29,027 nt of DNA from a virus. Below are positions 1 to 5,381 of the stretch, one piece after another. The position numbers and the translations under genes are program-made. A model generated the notes under the pieces. It was not told where the DNA came from. It made no database searches and saw only the letters and a list, made by a program, of their open reading frames with translations. The DNA lies in IMG/VR virus record IMGVR_UViG_3300032173_000026, positions 1 to 29,027 of that record; one strand, given 5' to 3'. Every line of letters starts with the position of its first letter. Position 1 is the first letter of the stretch.

Positions 1-1
1 A

Positions 2-565
2 AAGAGCAAGCGCAAAAAAGACGGAACTGACTTTACCTCAATGTGGGTTGTTGGTGTTGGTGCAGATGGCAATGATTATGTGATTGACGGCATACGCGAC
101 CGATTAAACCTAGCGCAGCGCACAGAGGCATTGTTTGAGCTTGTGCGCCGTCATCGTCCATCAGTGGTTGGCTACGAGGAATACGGTTTGCAAGCTGATA
201 TTGAGCACATAATCATTGAGCAAGAGCGCCAAAGTTACAGATTTCGCATAATCCCGCTTGGTGGATCGGTTAATAAGGAGGATAGGATACGGCGCATGAT
301 ACCATCTTTTCAAAAGGCAAAAACATGGCTGCCGCAGTCGATGGTTCGGCAAATGGCTGACGGCGTGCAGCGCGACATCATTGCAGCTTTTAATGATGAG
401 TACATATCATTTCCAGTTGGTGCGCACGATGATTCAATGGATTGTTTGGCGCGCAAAGAGGAATCCGAAATGAGGAAATACCTCACTTCGCCAGATCAAG
501 CACAGAAGAATCCAACGGCCAGACCATGGAGGCCGGGTGATAAATCAATGGGGTTTGCGGGTTAA
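2..565 (+). CDS. terL: Terminase large subunit, C-terminal nuclease part (5' end outside window)
   Basis: This is the packaging motor protein that cuts concatemeric phage DNA and drives it into the prohead. The frame is open from base 2, so the ATPase half lies upstream of the window; 187 codons are visible. The visible start, KKDGTDFTSMWVVG, followed by YVIDGIRDRLNL, fits the RNase H-like nuclease core of the family. Two later acidic clusters fit the catalytic site: GYEEYGLQAD (around internal residue 60) and GAHDDSMDCLA near the C-terminus, the usual paired-Asp motif of phage terminases. The methionine at 41 is internal, not a start. The gene ends cleanly with TAA at 563-565. The next gene with an obvious virion role is nearly 5 kb away, because the accessory island interrupts the usual terminase-portal adjacency. 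Confidence 0.9.
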   Translation, partial: KSKRKKDGTDFTSMWVVGVGADGNDYVIDGIRDRLNLAQRTEALFELVRRHRPSVVGYEEYGLQADIEHIIIEQERQSYRFRIIPLGGSVNKEDRIRRMIPSFQKAKTWLPQSMVRQMADGVQRDIIAAFNDEYISFPVGAHDDSMDCLARKEESEMRKYLTSPDQAQKNPTARPWRPGDKSMGFAG

Positions 566-655
566 TTTAAAAATTGAGGGTGAGATGATTCGTAAGCCAA
601 CTCATGTTATGAAGCAACGACCAAAATCCTGAAACGAAAAGAATAGCAAACCTAA

Positions 656-713
656 TTAGATTTCGATCTAAAGTAATCTATAATAACCTTTGCATAGTAA
701 AGGGTTATTATAG
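656..713 (+). promoter_or_regulatory. Methyltransferase promoter with two inverted repeats
   Basis: A possible sigma70 promoter has -35 TTAGAT (656-661), a 17-bp spacer and a perfect -10 TATAAT (679-684). The -35 is the left arm of a perfect 6-bp inverted repeat, TTAGAT-TTCG-ATCTAA (656-671). The -10 lies inside a perfect 11-bp inverted repeat, CTATAATAACC (678-688) and GGTTATTATAG (703-713). Both palindromes sit where a bound protein would block RNA polymerase. HTH-fused C5 methyltransferases are known to repress their own promoters, so this is a plausible autoregulatory operator (inference). Confidence 0.6.
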
Positions 714-730
714 AATTTAAAGGGATTTTA

Positions 731-1927
731 ATGGTTCAACTCATCACGGTATCTGATGCCTCAAGTGTCTTGGGGGTATCAATAGATATTATACGTCGCT
801 GGGAAAAAAAGGGGCTAATTAAAGCAAGGCGCGACGATAAAAATTATCGCGTTTTTGATATTAACGAACTACGACGTGCTCATGATAAATACGTGGGTGG
901 TGATACTCAGCAAAATCGCTATAGTATTTTGAATGCATCCACAAAAACAAAATTTACTAGCATAGAACTATTTGCTGGTGCGGGTGGGTTGGCACTTGGC
1001 ATGGAGAATGCTGGTATACAGAATAAGTTACTGGTAGAAATTGACGAACACGCCGCTGCTACATTAAAGAAAAATCGCCCAAAATGGAACGTGAATTGCG
1101 CTGATGTCAAAAATGTTTCGTATCAGGGATTAACAGCAGACATAGTTGTTGGTGGTTTCCCATGCCAAGCGTTTAGTTTTGCCGGAAATCAAATGGGATT
1201 TGAAGACGCACGCGGTACGTTATTTTTTGAATTGGCACGATGCATCAAAGAAGTTCGCCCTAAAATTGCTGTCGGTGAAAATGTGCGTGGACTCTTAACG
1301 CATGACAATGGCAATACATTACGCGCCATGTTGTCGATACTGGATGATCTTGGTTATCGTGTAGCATATCGCGTGCTTCGCGCTCAATACCTCGATGTCC
1401 CTCAAAAGCGAGAGCGATTAGTCATTATCGCGGTACGTAAAGATTTAGATATTCCCATATTATTTCCGATCGAAAAAGATTACACAATTTCAATGCGCGA
1501 GGCGCTTGAGAATGTGCCGCCCTCCCATGGGCAAGAATACCCCAAGCGAAAACATGACATCATGAAGCACATCCCAGAAGGCGGGTATTGGAAAGATTTG
1601 CCCATTCATGTACAAAAGGAATACATGGGAGCGAGTTTTTATCTTGGAGGTGGAAAAACTGGCATGGCTAGGCGGTTATCTTGGGATGAACCTTCATTAA
1701 CGTTAACTTGTTCGCCTGCGCAAAAACAAACTGAGCGATGCCACCCAGAAGAGACTAGACCGCTCAAGGTGCGAGAATATGCGAGAGTACAAACGTTTCC
1801 CGATGATTGGGAATTCCAAGGGTCTATGCATTCTCAATACAAACAAATCGGTAACGCAGTGCCTGTGAATCTCGGCTATCATGTAGGTCGCTGCATTGTT
1901 GCTATGATTGAAAATGGAGCTAATTAA
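731..1927 (+). CDS. DNA cytosine-C5 methyltransferase with N-terminal MerR-type HTH
   Basis: The protein transfers a methyl group from S-adenosylmethionine to C5 of cytosine in DNA. Residues 1-55 form a MerR/excisionase-like helix-turn-helix (ITVSDASSVLGVSIDIIRRW). Residues 75-395 hold the C5-methyltransferase motifs in order: motif I FAGAGG (81-86), motif IV GGFPCQ with catalytic Cys145, motif VI ENV (183-185), motif VIII QKRER (225-229), motif IX RPLKVREYARVQTFP (343-357) and motif X QIGNAVP (372-378). The target-recognition region lies at about 240-340. All motifs are intact, so the enzyme is probably active; its target sequence cannot be read from the protein. The start is supported by AAGGGA about 5 bases upstream. 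No recognisable restriction enzyme lies beside it, so it may be an orphan phage methylase that protects phage DNA. The convergent leftward genes could still be a partner. Its 3' end overlaps the opposing gene by 8 bp. Confidence 0.93.
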   Translation: MVQLITVSDASSVLGVSIDIIRRWEKKGLIKARRDDKNYRVFDINELRRAHDKYVGGDTQQNRYSILNASTKTKFTSIELFAGAGGLALGMENAGIQNKLLVEIDEHAAATLKKNRPKWNVNCADVKNVSYQGLTADIVVGGFPCQAFSFAGNQMGFEDARGTLFFELARCIKEVRPKIAVGENVRGLLTHDNGNTLRAMLSILDDLGYRVAYRVLRAQYLDVPQKRERLVIIAVRKDLDIPILFPIEKDYTISMREALENVPPSHGQEYPKRKHDIMKHIPEGGYWKDLPIHVQKEYMGASFYLGGGKTGMARRLSWDEPSLTLTCSPAQKQTERCHPEETRPLKVREYARVQTFPDDWEFQGSMHSQYKQIGNAVPVNLGYHVGRCIVAMIENGAN

Positions 1928-2570
1928 CCATATGTGCCGTTGGGCACAATCCCCCTCCCCCTCCCAATCCCCCTCCCCCTCCCAATCCCCCTCCCCCTCC
2001 CAATCCCCCTACCAATCGCAATGCGGGTGCTGCTATTGGGGGGCGTGTGTCAGCGATCACCAATTCTGCTAGACGAGAGAGATTTTCGTCGTGACGCCGC
2101 ATCACCTCACAACCCCGCCATAATTTGATCCAGTCGTTTTTTCTGTTATCAGAGGAAACTAATGCCGGGATCACCGAATTGTAGGGAGGTAACCAGGGAG
2201 TCATCGCGAATCTCACTAACGGTTGAACCTGCAATTGGAGTGTTTCCTCTCTGCACAGCCATGCCGCCAAATCGATTTTCTCCGCCTCCCATTGACGTTT
2301 GAGCCCGTCAAGCATATCTAGAGCCTCGGAGGCTGAATACCCACGGGCGCGCCATCGCTGTAGGTATTGATCTACGTTTTGCTCCATCTCGGCAATGTCC
2401 CTGAGCCGTTTCCGGTATTTAAGCGATTTTTTCCAGTTCTCAGGCGCTAACTCTGAGTTATATTCTCGAAACGCGCCTATGCACCCCTGGGCGAGACTGT
2501 CCGCGCTGCACGCATTAAACTCTATTGCACGATTAACGCCATTGGACAATCTCAATCGTAGGATAGACAT
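1920..2570 (-). CDS. Unrecognised 216-aa protein with Gly-rich C-terminal tail
   Basis: I do not recognise a family. Residues 1-185 are ordinary globular sequence rich in Trp, Arg and Leu, with a charged helical stretch (about residues 45-95, around YRKRLRDIAEMEQNVDQYLQ) that could be a coiled coil. The last 30 residues are a low-complexity tail of GGGGGL repeats encoded by an 18-bp tandem repeat. It is the second gene of a leftward pair: 27 bases separate it from the upstream 154-aa gene, and GGGAG lies about 9 bases before its ATG. It has no signal peptide or membrane segment. It converges with the methyltransferase and overlaps its stop by 8 bp. A restriction enzyme in a convergent R-M pair is possible, but I see no PD-(D/E)xK, HNH or GIY-YIG motif. 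Anti-defence or lysogenic-conversion cargo is equally possible. Confidence 0.65.
   Translation of the reverse strand: MSILRLRLSNGVNRAIEFNACSADSLAQGCIGAFREYNSELAPENWKKSLKYRKRLRDIAEMEQNVDQYLQRWRARGYSASEALDMLDGLKRQWEAEKIDLAAWLCREETLQLQVQPLVRFAMTPWLPPYNSVIPALVSSDNRKNDWIKLWRGCEVMRRHDENLSRLAELVIADTRPPIAAPALRLVGGLGGGGGLGGGGGLGGGGGLCPTAHMVN
1951..2010. repeat. 18-bp polypyrimidine tandem repeat (about 3 copies)
   Basis: Three head-to-tail copies of an 18-bp unit, CCCCCTCCCCCTCCCAAT, occupy 1951-2004, followed by a degenerate partial copy. The complementary strand is a run of G3-G5 blocks. The unit is a multiple of three, so copy number can vary without breaking the reading frame of the leftward 216-aa gene, where it encodes Gly-rich GGGGGL repeats. 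The G-rich strand is the coding strand of that gene, so its mRNA carries many GGG/GGGGG blocks near the stop codon. Confidence 0.9.
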
Positions 2571-2597
2571 TTTTGAGCTCCCTATTCTGGTGGTGGT

Positions 2598-3062
2598 TTA
2601 AAATGATTTTTTAATGAATCTCGGGTTTCTCACTGGGAACGTCCCAGCACCTACGTGGGCATCAATTGATTGCACATGGTTGCCCTGAGCATTCACAATA
2701 CAACCATGTACGTATAATTGATTCCCATTATCTAGCGATTTCATATTCACGTAGCATTCCCCTACAGGGGCTTGAATTGTTTGCCACGCCCCGCCGAGAG
2801 CGATGCCCTCCTCATTTTCATGATGATTACGATGCAACTCTAATTCGATAATGTCCCCCTCCCAAAACGCATCATCGGGAATTTCCACCTGCCGAGTTAA
2901 TATCTGTGTGCCGCCCGGAAAAAAATAATCCAATTGGTTGGGACGGTAGACATTCTCTTCTGTTGCCCGTGCTATTTCCCGTAACAAACTGGCGGGAGAG
3001 GAATATCCTAGACCCATGTAATGGGCCTTGCCTGGTGCATAATGGATGGTTACTGTTCTCAT
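2598..3062 (-). CDS. Unrecognised 154-aa protein, first gene of leftward pair
   Basis: No family is recognised. The N-terminal half (residues 1-80) alternates strand-like and helix-like segments: a beta-hairpin-like start (MRTVTIHYAPGKAHYMGLGY), a helix (SSPASLLREIARATEE) and a strand-like stretch ending WEGDIIELELHR. This order is reminiscent of a beta-grasp fold, a weak inference from pattern only. An acidic/His stretch follows (HRNHHENEE, about 78-86), then a beta-rich C-terminal half. The start is supported by AGGAG about 7 bases before the ATG. A promoter-like sequence (TTGCAT, 17 bp, TATACT) lies 56-84 bases upstream. It is probably co-transcribed with the 216-aa gene and read against the late operon, so it is likely expressed separately from virion genes. 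It has no signal peptide or membrane helix. Confidence 0.68.
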   Translation of the reverse strand: MRTVTIHYAPGKAHYMGLGYSSPASLLREIARATEENVYRPNQLDYFFPGGTQILTRQVEIPDDAFWEGDIIELELHRNHHENEEGIALGGAWQTIQAPVGECYVNMKSLDNGNQLYVHGCIVNAQGNHVQSIDAHVGAGTFPVRNPRFIKKSF

Positions 3063-3117
3063 GATCTGGCTCCTGGAATTCGGGTTGCGGTTAATTGTCT
3101 AACTAACCTTAGACTCT

Positions 3118-3146
3118 AGTATAGTGCGCTAGTCTACTAAATGCAA
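3118..3146 (-). promoter_or_regulatory. Promoter of the leftward 154-aa/216-aa pair
   Basis: Read on the minus strand, TTGCAT (3146-3141) and TATACT (3123-3118) are separated by 17 bp, a good sigma70 match. The -10 is bracketed by an inverted repeat, TAGACT (3110-3115) and AGTCTA (3131-3136), which would place a repressor directly over the promoter. Transcription would begin near 3111, about 50 bases before the ATG at 3062. Confidence 0.6.
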
Positions 3147-3182
3147 GATAATTTTTAATTACAGAGATGTTATAGAAAAATA

Positions 3183-3227
3183 AGTGCACAAATTCATAGT
3201 TATAGTGCATAAATGAATTTGTGCACT
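3183..3227. promoter_or_regulatory. 15-bp perfect inverted repeat with a third half-site, probable operator
   Basis: AGTGCACAAATTCAT (3183-3197) and its exact reverse complement (3213-3227) flank a 15-base spacer. The spacer contains a third, near-identical half-site: AGTGCATAAA at 3204-3213 against AGTGCACAAA at 3183-3192, offset by 21 bp, two helical turns, in the same orientation. No T-run follows either arm, so this is not a terminator. It lies between the intrinsic terminator (3269-3305) and the -35 of the leftward pair, about 37 bp upstream of that -35, as expected for a regulator site. The cognate regulator is unknown. Confidence 0.6.
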
Positions 3228-3268
3228 GAGGTGAGTTTAGTGTCTACTGGCAGAAAAAAATTGAGCAT

Positions 3269-3305
3269 AAAAAAAAGGTGTGATGACCAAAATCGGTCAT
3301 CACAC
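3269..3305 (-). terminator. Intrinsic terminator of the leftward HTH/112-aa cassette
   Basis: Read on the minus strand, a perfect 11-bp stem (GTGTGATGACC paired with GGTCATCACAC) with a 6-base loop is followed by one C and then eight Ts. This is a textbook rho-independent terminator. It lies about 180 bases downstream of the stop of the 112-aa gene and insulates that cassette from the next leftward pair. The 423-bp gene-poor stretch 3063-3485 thus holds a promoter, an inverted-repeat operator, this terminator and about 180 bp of probable 3' untranslated region (3306-3485), in which I see nothing else convincing. Confidence 0.85.
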
Positions 3306-3485
3306 AAAACACACGCTGAAACACGTGTGCAGCGTAGTCGGCGACCTCCTCAAAATTGGCGTGTCATTCAACTATGAAATCAATGTGTTTCGCCTCACGC
3401 TATCGTGTATTTTTTCATGTTTTGGTTTTCGCTGGCGTATCGGATTTGGTAAATCATTATTCGTTGATGCATTCCGGCACCGTAA

Positions 3486-3824
3486 TTAATATCTGCCTGC
3501 AAAATGAGAATATTTTGGCGGCCAGCCATACGTATCTGGATATTGATCCAAATAATCCATAGCCCAAAAATGATCAACACTCAATTTGCCATCGTGAAAA
3601 TTAGCAGGATAACCAGAATATTCACCTGATGCTATAGTGATCGACACTGAAACAGTGCCGCTTGATGTTGTTAAATCGTTATTTTTTAACGCTTGCGATA
3701 CCGTTTTAGGGCCATGCTCAAAATCACAATTATCGCAATCAATGTGCGAACCATTAATATGCCGATTGATTAAAATTTCTGTTGTGCGAGGTAAAAAAAT
3801 TCGTTTCATGGCGGTTCCATTCAT
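3486..3824 (-). CDS. Unrecognised small acidic protein (112 aa) under operator control
   Basis: No family is recognised. The protein is small, acidic and soluble, with no signal peptide or membrane segment. One CxxC pair occurs in IDCDNCDFEHG (about residues 28-38), and the C-terminus is aromatic-rich (DQYPDTYGWPPKYSHFAGRY). Two starts are possible: the ATG at 3824, with no good ribosome site unless the GGAGTGATTCACTCC leader palindrome contributes, or the sixth codon, ATG at 3809, with a weak GGAA upstream. A near-consensus promoter with a palindromic operator lies directly upstream, the HTH gene precedes it and a strong terminator follows it. This dedicated regulation suggests cargo needed in a burst or under tight control, such as an anti-defence protein. 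That function is inference from context only. Confidence 0.7.
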   Translation of the reverse strand: MNGTAMKRIFLPRTTEILINRHINGSHIDCDNCDFEHGPKTVSQALKNNDLTTSSGTVSVSITIASGEYSGYPANFHDGKLSVDHFWAMDYLDQYPDTYGWPPKYSHFAGRY

Positions 3825-3835
3825 TTTTTCGGTTA

Positions 3836-3850
3836 GGAGTGAATCACTCC
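3836..3850 (-). other. Leader palindrome upstream of the 112-aa gene
   Basis: GGAGTGA-A-TCACTCC (+ strand) is a perfect palindrome with 7-bp arms. It lies just downstream of the predicted transcription start (about 3853) and 12 bases before the ATG at 3824. In RNA it would be a small hairpin at the extreme 5' end; in DNA it could be a second operator. It also contains the only GGAG near the gene, on the minus strand, so it may affect translation. Confidence 0.5.
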
Positions 3851-3859
3851 AATAACTAC

Positions 3860-3888
3860 ATTATATATCCCCATTGGGGATATATCAA
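3860..3888 (-). promoter_or_regulatory. Near-consensus promoter with palindromic operator in its spacer
   Basis: Read on the minus strand, -35 TTGATA (3888-3883) and a perfect -10 TATAAT (3865-3860) are exactly 17 bp apart. The spacer and the flanking bases form a 23-bp perfect palindrome, ATATATCCCC-ATT-GGGGATATAT (3863-3885). A repressor there would completely cover the promoter. The half-site GGGGATAT recurs upstream of the adjacent HTH gene (4107-4130), which points to that HTH protein as the regulator. The -35 overlaps the stop codon of the HTH gene. Confidence 0.8.
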
Positions 3889-4103
3889 GGCATTTTTTCA
3901 TACTGTTGTTTTAGTGTTTCATGGTTAATAATTTCGTTGATAAATGCCCACATCGACGGAGCCATTTCTCGAAAATCATTCGAGTTATCGGGCAAAAGCC
4001 ATTTATCTAATGTACGATCATTTCCATTCAAACGCGCCGCAAATTGGCTCCGCGTCATGCCTAATTTTTTCATCGCATCGCGCAAAAATTCCTGCTGATT
4101 CAT
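3885..4103 (-). CDS. Small helix-turn-helix transcriptional regulator
   Basis: This 72-aa protein is nearly all DNA-binding domain. FLRDAMKKLGMTRSQFAARLNG is a lambda-repressor/XRE-like HTH, followed by RTLDKWLLPDN, the recognition-helix region, then a helical tail (PSMWAFINEIINHE). An upstream in-frame ATG at 4166 would give 93 aa, but that start lies inside the predicted promoter. The ATG at 4103 has GGGA about 7 bases before it, so I prefer it. The protein probably represses its own gene and the 112-aa gene through GGGGATAT half-sites. Its size and its position beside a small unknown protein recall the Aca regulators found next to anti-CRISPR genes, but I cannot assign it to an Aca family, and here the regulator comes first in the cassette rather than last. 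Confidence 0.8.
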   Translation of the reverse strand: MNQQEFLRDAMKKLGMTRSQFAARLNGNDRTLDKWLLPDNSNDFREMAPSMWAFINEIINHETLKQQYEKMP

Positions 4104-4106
4104 TGC

Positions 4107-4130
4107 ATATCCCATATATAAAATATCCCC
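4107..4130 (-). promoter_or_regulatory. Probable autoregulatory operator of the HTH gene
   Basis: Two directly repeated half-sites, ATATCCCA (4107-4114) and ATATCCCC (4123-4130) on the + strand, are 16 bp apart and immediately precede the start codon of the HTH gene. The proximal one supplies the ribosome-binding GGGA, so a bound protein would also cover the translation start. The same half-site forms the palindrome in the next promoter (3863-3885). Confidence 0.6.
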
Positions 4131-4146
4131 ATCACGTGTTAGCTCT

Positions 4147-4174
4147 AATTTAGCATAGCTCTGCATAAAGTCAA
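4147..4174 (-). promoter_or_regulatory. Promoter of the HTH regulator gene
   Basis: Read on the minus strand, TTGACT (4174-4169) is followed after 16 bp by TAAATT (4152-4147) preceded by TGC, an extended -10. Transcription would start near 4140, just before the GGGGATAT half-sites. This placement supports the ATG at 4103 over the one at 4166. Confidence 0.5.
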
Positions 4175-4182
4175 GTATTTTA

Positions 4183-4191
4183 TGGTATAAT
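4183..4191 (+). promoter_or_regulatory. Extended -10 promoter for the gene at 4223
   Basis: TGGTATAAT is a perfect extended -10 (TGnTATAAT) 31 bases before the ATG at 4223. No good -35 is visible, as is usual for extended -10 promoters. It is divergent from the HTH gene promoter, and the two lie within about 45 bp of each other. Confidence 0.5.
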
Positions 4192-4222
4192 TGAAATTCA
4201 AAACTTAAATTTGAGGTGAATC

Positions 4223-4813
4223 ATGTCAGACAACACAAAAACAGCTCAGGAGAAAAACGCAGTCACTATGACAGACGGCCGCGTTGTTTATTTCTCGACT
4301 AATCAGAGAGTTAGTAAATCGCATCATATCGACCCAGCGACAAATAAAATTAAAATTTGTCTTGACTTTTGCAATGGGATAACTCGCTCGGTGGACGTCA
4401 ATCCAATGTTAATGCTGCGTGCGGCAGCATTTGGTTATGAACATCGCCTCAGCAGCGTATTGCCTCGTGCAGAGTCAATAGAGGACGCTATTGAGTTGGT
4501 GGATGACGTTATTAATTTACTAAATGCGGGGGTCTGGTCGGTAATGGTGCCGGGGGGGAATGACGCAAATCGAGCGAGTCCTCTAGCTCTAGCATTAGCT
4601 GAATTAACAAATCGCCCCCTCATAGACGTCAAAAAGAAGTTGCGCGGTATGACTCAGCGGGAGAAAATGGCATTGCGTCAAGTGCGCAATGTAGCAGATG
4701 CTATTATTGCGCGTGAGCAGAAATCGCGCAGGCGCGCAGGCGTGGATGAGGCGACTGCGCAGGGAGAGCGTTTATTGCACAGTTTGTTTGCTGACACAGA
4801 TGCTAACAAATAA
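4223..4813 (+). CDS. Phage protein of unknown function (196 aa)
   Basis: The pattern looks like a family seen in many tailed phages, recalled without a search. An N-terminal part reads DGRVVYFSTNQRVSKSHHI, then a strand segment with CLDFCNGITRSVDVNP (about residues 46-61), a central helix (ESIEDAIELVDDVINLLNAG), and a C-terminal helical part beginning SPLALALAELTNRPLIDVKKKL and ending in a basic helix (AIIAREQKSRRRAGVD). No enzymatic motif is seen. The start is well supported by GAGGTG five bases before the ATG. An extended -10 promoter lies upstream, divergent from the HTH regulator. The last 14 bases overlap the start of the next gene (ATG at 4800), suggesting coupled translation. Confidence 0.8.
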   Translation: MSDNTKTAQEKNAVTMTDGRVVYFSTNQRVSKSHHIDPATNKIKICLDFCNGITRSVDVNPMLMLRAAAFGYEHRLSSVLPRAESIEDAIELVDDVINLLNAGVWSVMVPGGNDANRASPLALALAELTNRPLIDVKKKLRGMTQREKMALRQVRNVADAIIAREQKSRRRAGVDEATAQGERLLHSLFADTDANK

Positions 4814-5207
4814 TACGTATGCACCAGATTGGGCGAAAACCACCCTGACTAAGTTTCATACTGCGCATTGCCCCAAACCGCAATCGGGTGGGGCGGCCAT
4901 CCGTGGTAAACAGGGCGATTTAATCCTGACGCCATGCGAATTCATCGCCAAGATCGCAGCGTTAGTGCCACCGCCACGCACGCACCTTTCGAGCGACCCG
5001 GAGAATAGTCCCTGTGTCGTGATTAGCCACGATTGTGATTTGGCGCAGGCTCCTGATAAAGAGCCAAAAATTGAAATCATCGTTGGCAAAACGTGCAACG
5101 GCAATCATACACATGCCAAAAATTCACACACCTTGCACTTACCCTTCACGGCCTCGAACGGCGATACGATGTGGCTTGAATTTCCTATCCGTATTGGTCA
5201 CTTGTGA
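4800..5207 (+). CDS. Unknown protein with SHDCDL motif, probably shortened (135 aa)
   Basis: The start at 4800 (MLTNNTYAPDW) overlaps the end of the preceding gene; a longer upstream frame (from 4698) would lie inside that gene and is less likely. The key segment is CVVISHDCDLAQ...KEPKIEIIVGK, about residues 70-95. Proteins with a (S/T)HDCDL...EP.(V/I)E(V/I)IVG signature occur in prophages and defence-like loci, are usually longer, and have no firm function that I know of. A QGDLILTP strand precedes it. The frame ends at ...RIGHL without a C-terminal domain, so this may be a truncated remnant. The downstream 40-codon frame also looks like a fragment, supporting decay of a two-gene module. Confidence 0.6.
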   Translation: MLTNNTYAPDWAKTTLTKFHTAHCPKPQSGGAAIRGKQGDLILTPCEFIAKIAALVPPPRTHLSSDPENSPCVVISHDCDLAQAPDKEPKIEIIVGKTCNGNHTHAKNSHTLHLPFTASNGDTMWLEFPIRIGHL

Positions 5208-5240
5208 CCATCATTAATATTGAATATATCGGCAATTATC

Positions 5241-5363
5241 ATGACTGACCAGGCTCTATCCAACATAACACCGTTCGCACCTGATTGGGTCTCGCCGCCG
5301 GGCGACACTGGCGCGATTGCCCTGATTATTTGCGCAAAAATTAATTGCCGAATTAAACAATGA
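5241..5363 (+). pseudogene. Fragment resembling the N-terminus of a HigA-type antitoxin
   Basis: A 40-codon frame contains PFAPDWVSPPGDT (residues 11-23). This is very like the N-terminus of HigA/XRE-type addiction-module antitoxins, whose F.PDWVSPPGDT segment is normally followed by a helix and then an HTH. Here the similarity stops at Thr23; the sequence runs into ALIICAKINCRIKQ and a stop, with no HTH. No other forward frame continues the gene past a few codons. It looks like a deletion or frameshift remnant. There is no clear ribosome site before the ATG. The upstream gene shares an APDW N-terminal motif. Identification rests on a short motif. Confidence 0.45.
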
Positions 5364-5381
5364 TGTATAATTAATTTGCGC
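5332..5381. promoter_or_regulatory. Imperfect inverted repeat and TATAAT before the late genes
   Basis: GCGCAAAAATTAATT (5332-5346) and AATTAATTTGCGC (5369-5381) form an inverted repeat with a 2-base mismatch in length. A perfect TATAAT lies at 5366-5371; the best -35, TTGCCG at 5345-5350, is only 15 bp away, so the promoter is weak or needs an activator. It precedes the first gene of the structural block. A small 5-bp hairpin, CGCCG-TGA-CGGCG (5444-5456), lies just before that gene's ribosome site. Confidence 0.4.

Noticed and set aside
1933-1948. Hairpin TGTGCC-GTTG-GGCACA after the methyltransferase stop, as a possible terminator
   Set aside because: No T-run follows on either strand, and it lies within the coding end of the opposing gene.
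1951-2010. CRISPR array or phage integration site at the tandem repeat
   Set aside because: The units are directly adjacent with no spacers and are read as in-frame protein repeats.
3214-3378. Short plus-strand frame starting inside the 15-bp inverted repeat
   Set aside because: It has no ribosome site, is very basic, and crosses the operator and the terminator.
3280-3489. Plus-strand frame of 69 codons between the terminator and the 112-aa gene
   Set aside because: Its start lies inside the terminator hairpin, it has no promoter and runs antisense to the 3' region of the leftward cassette. The composition is not convincing, though a small gene cannot be fully excluded.
4104-4166. N-terminal 21-residue extension of the HTH protein from ATG 4166
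   Set aside because: The region contains the predicted -10 and the operator half-sites, and the internal ATG at 4103 has a better-placed GGGA.
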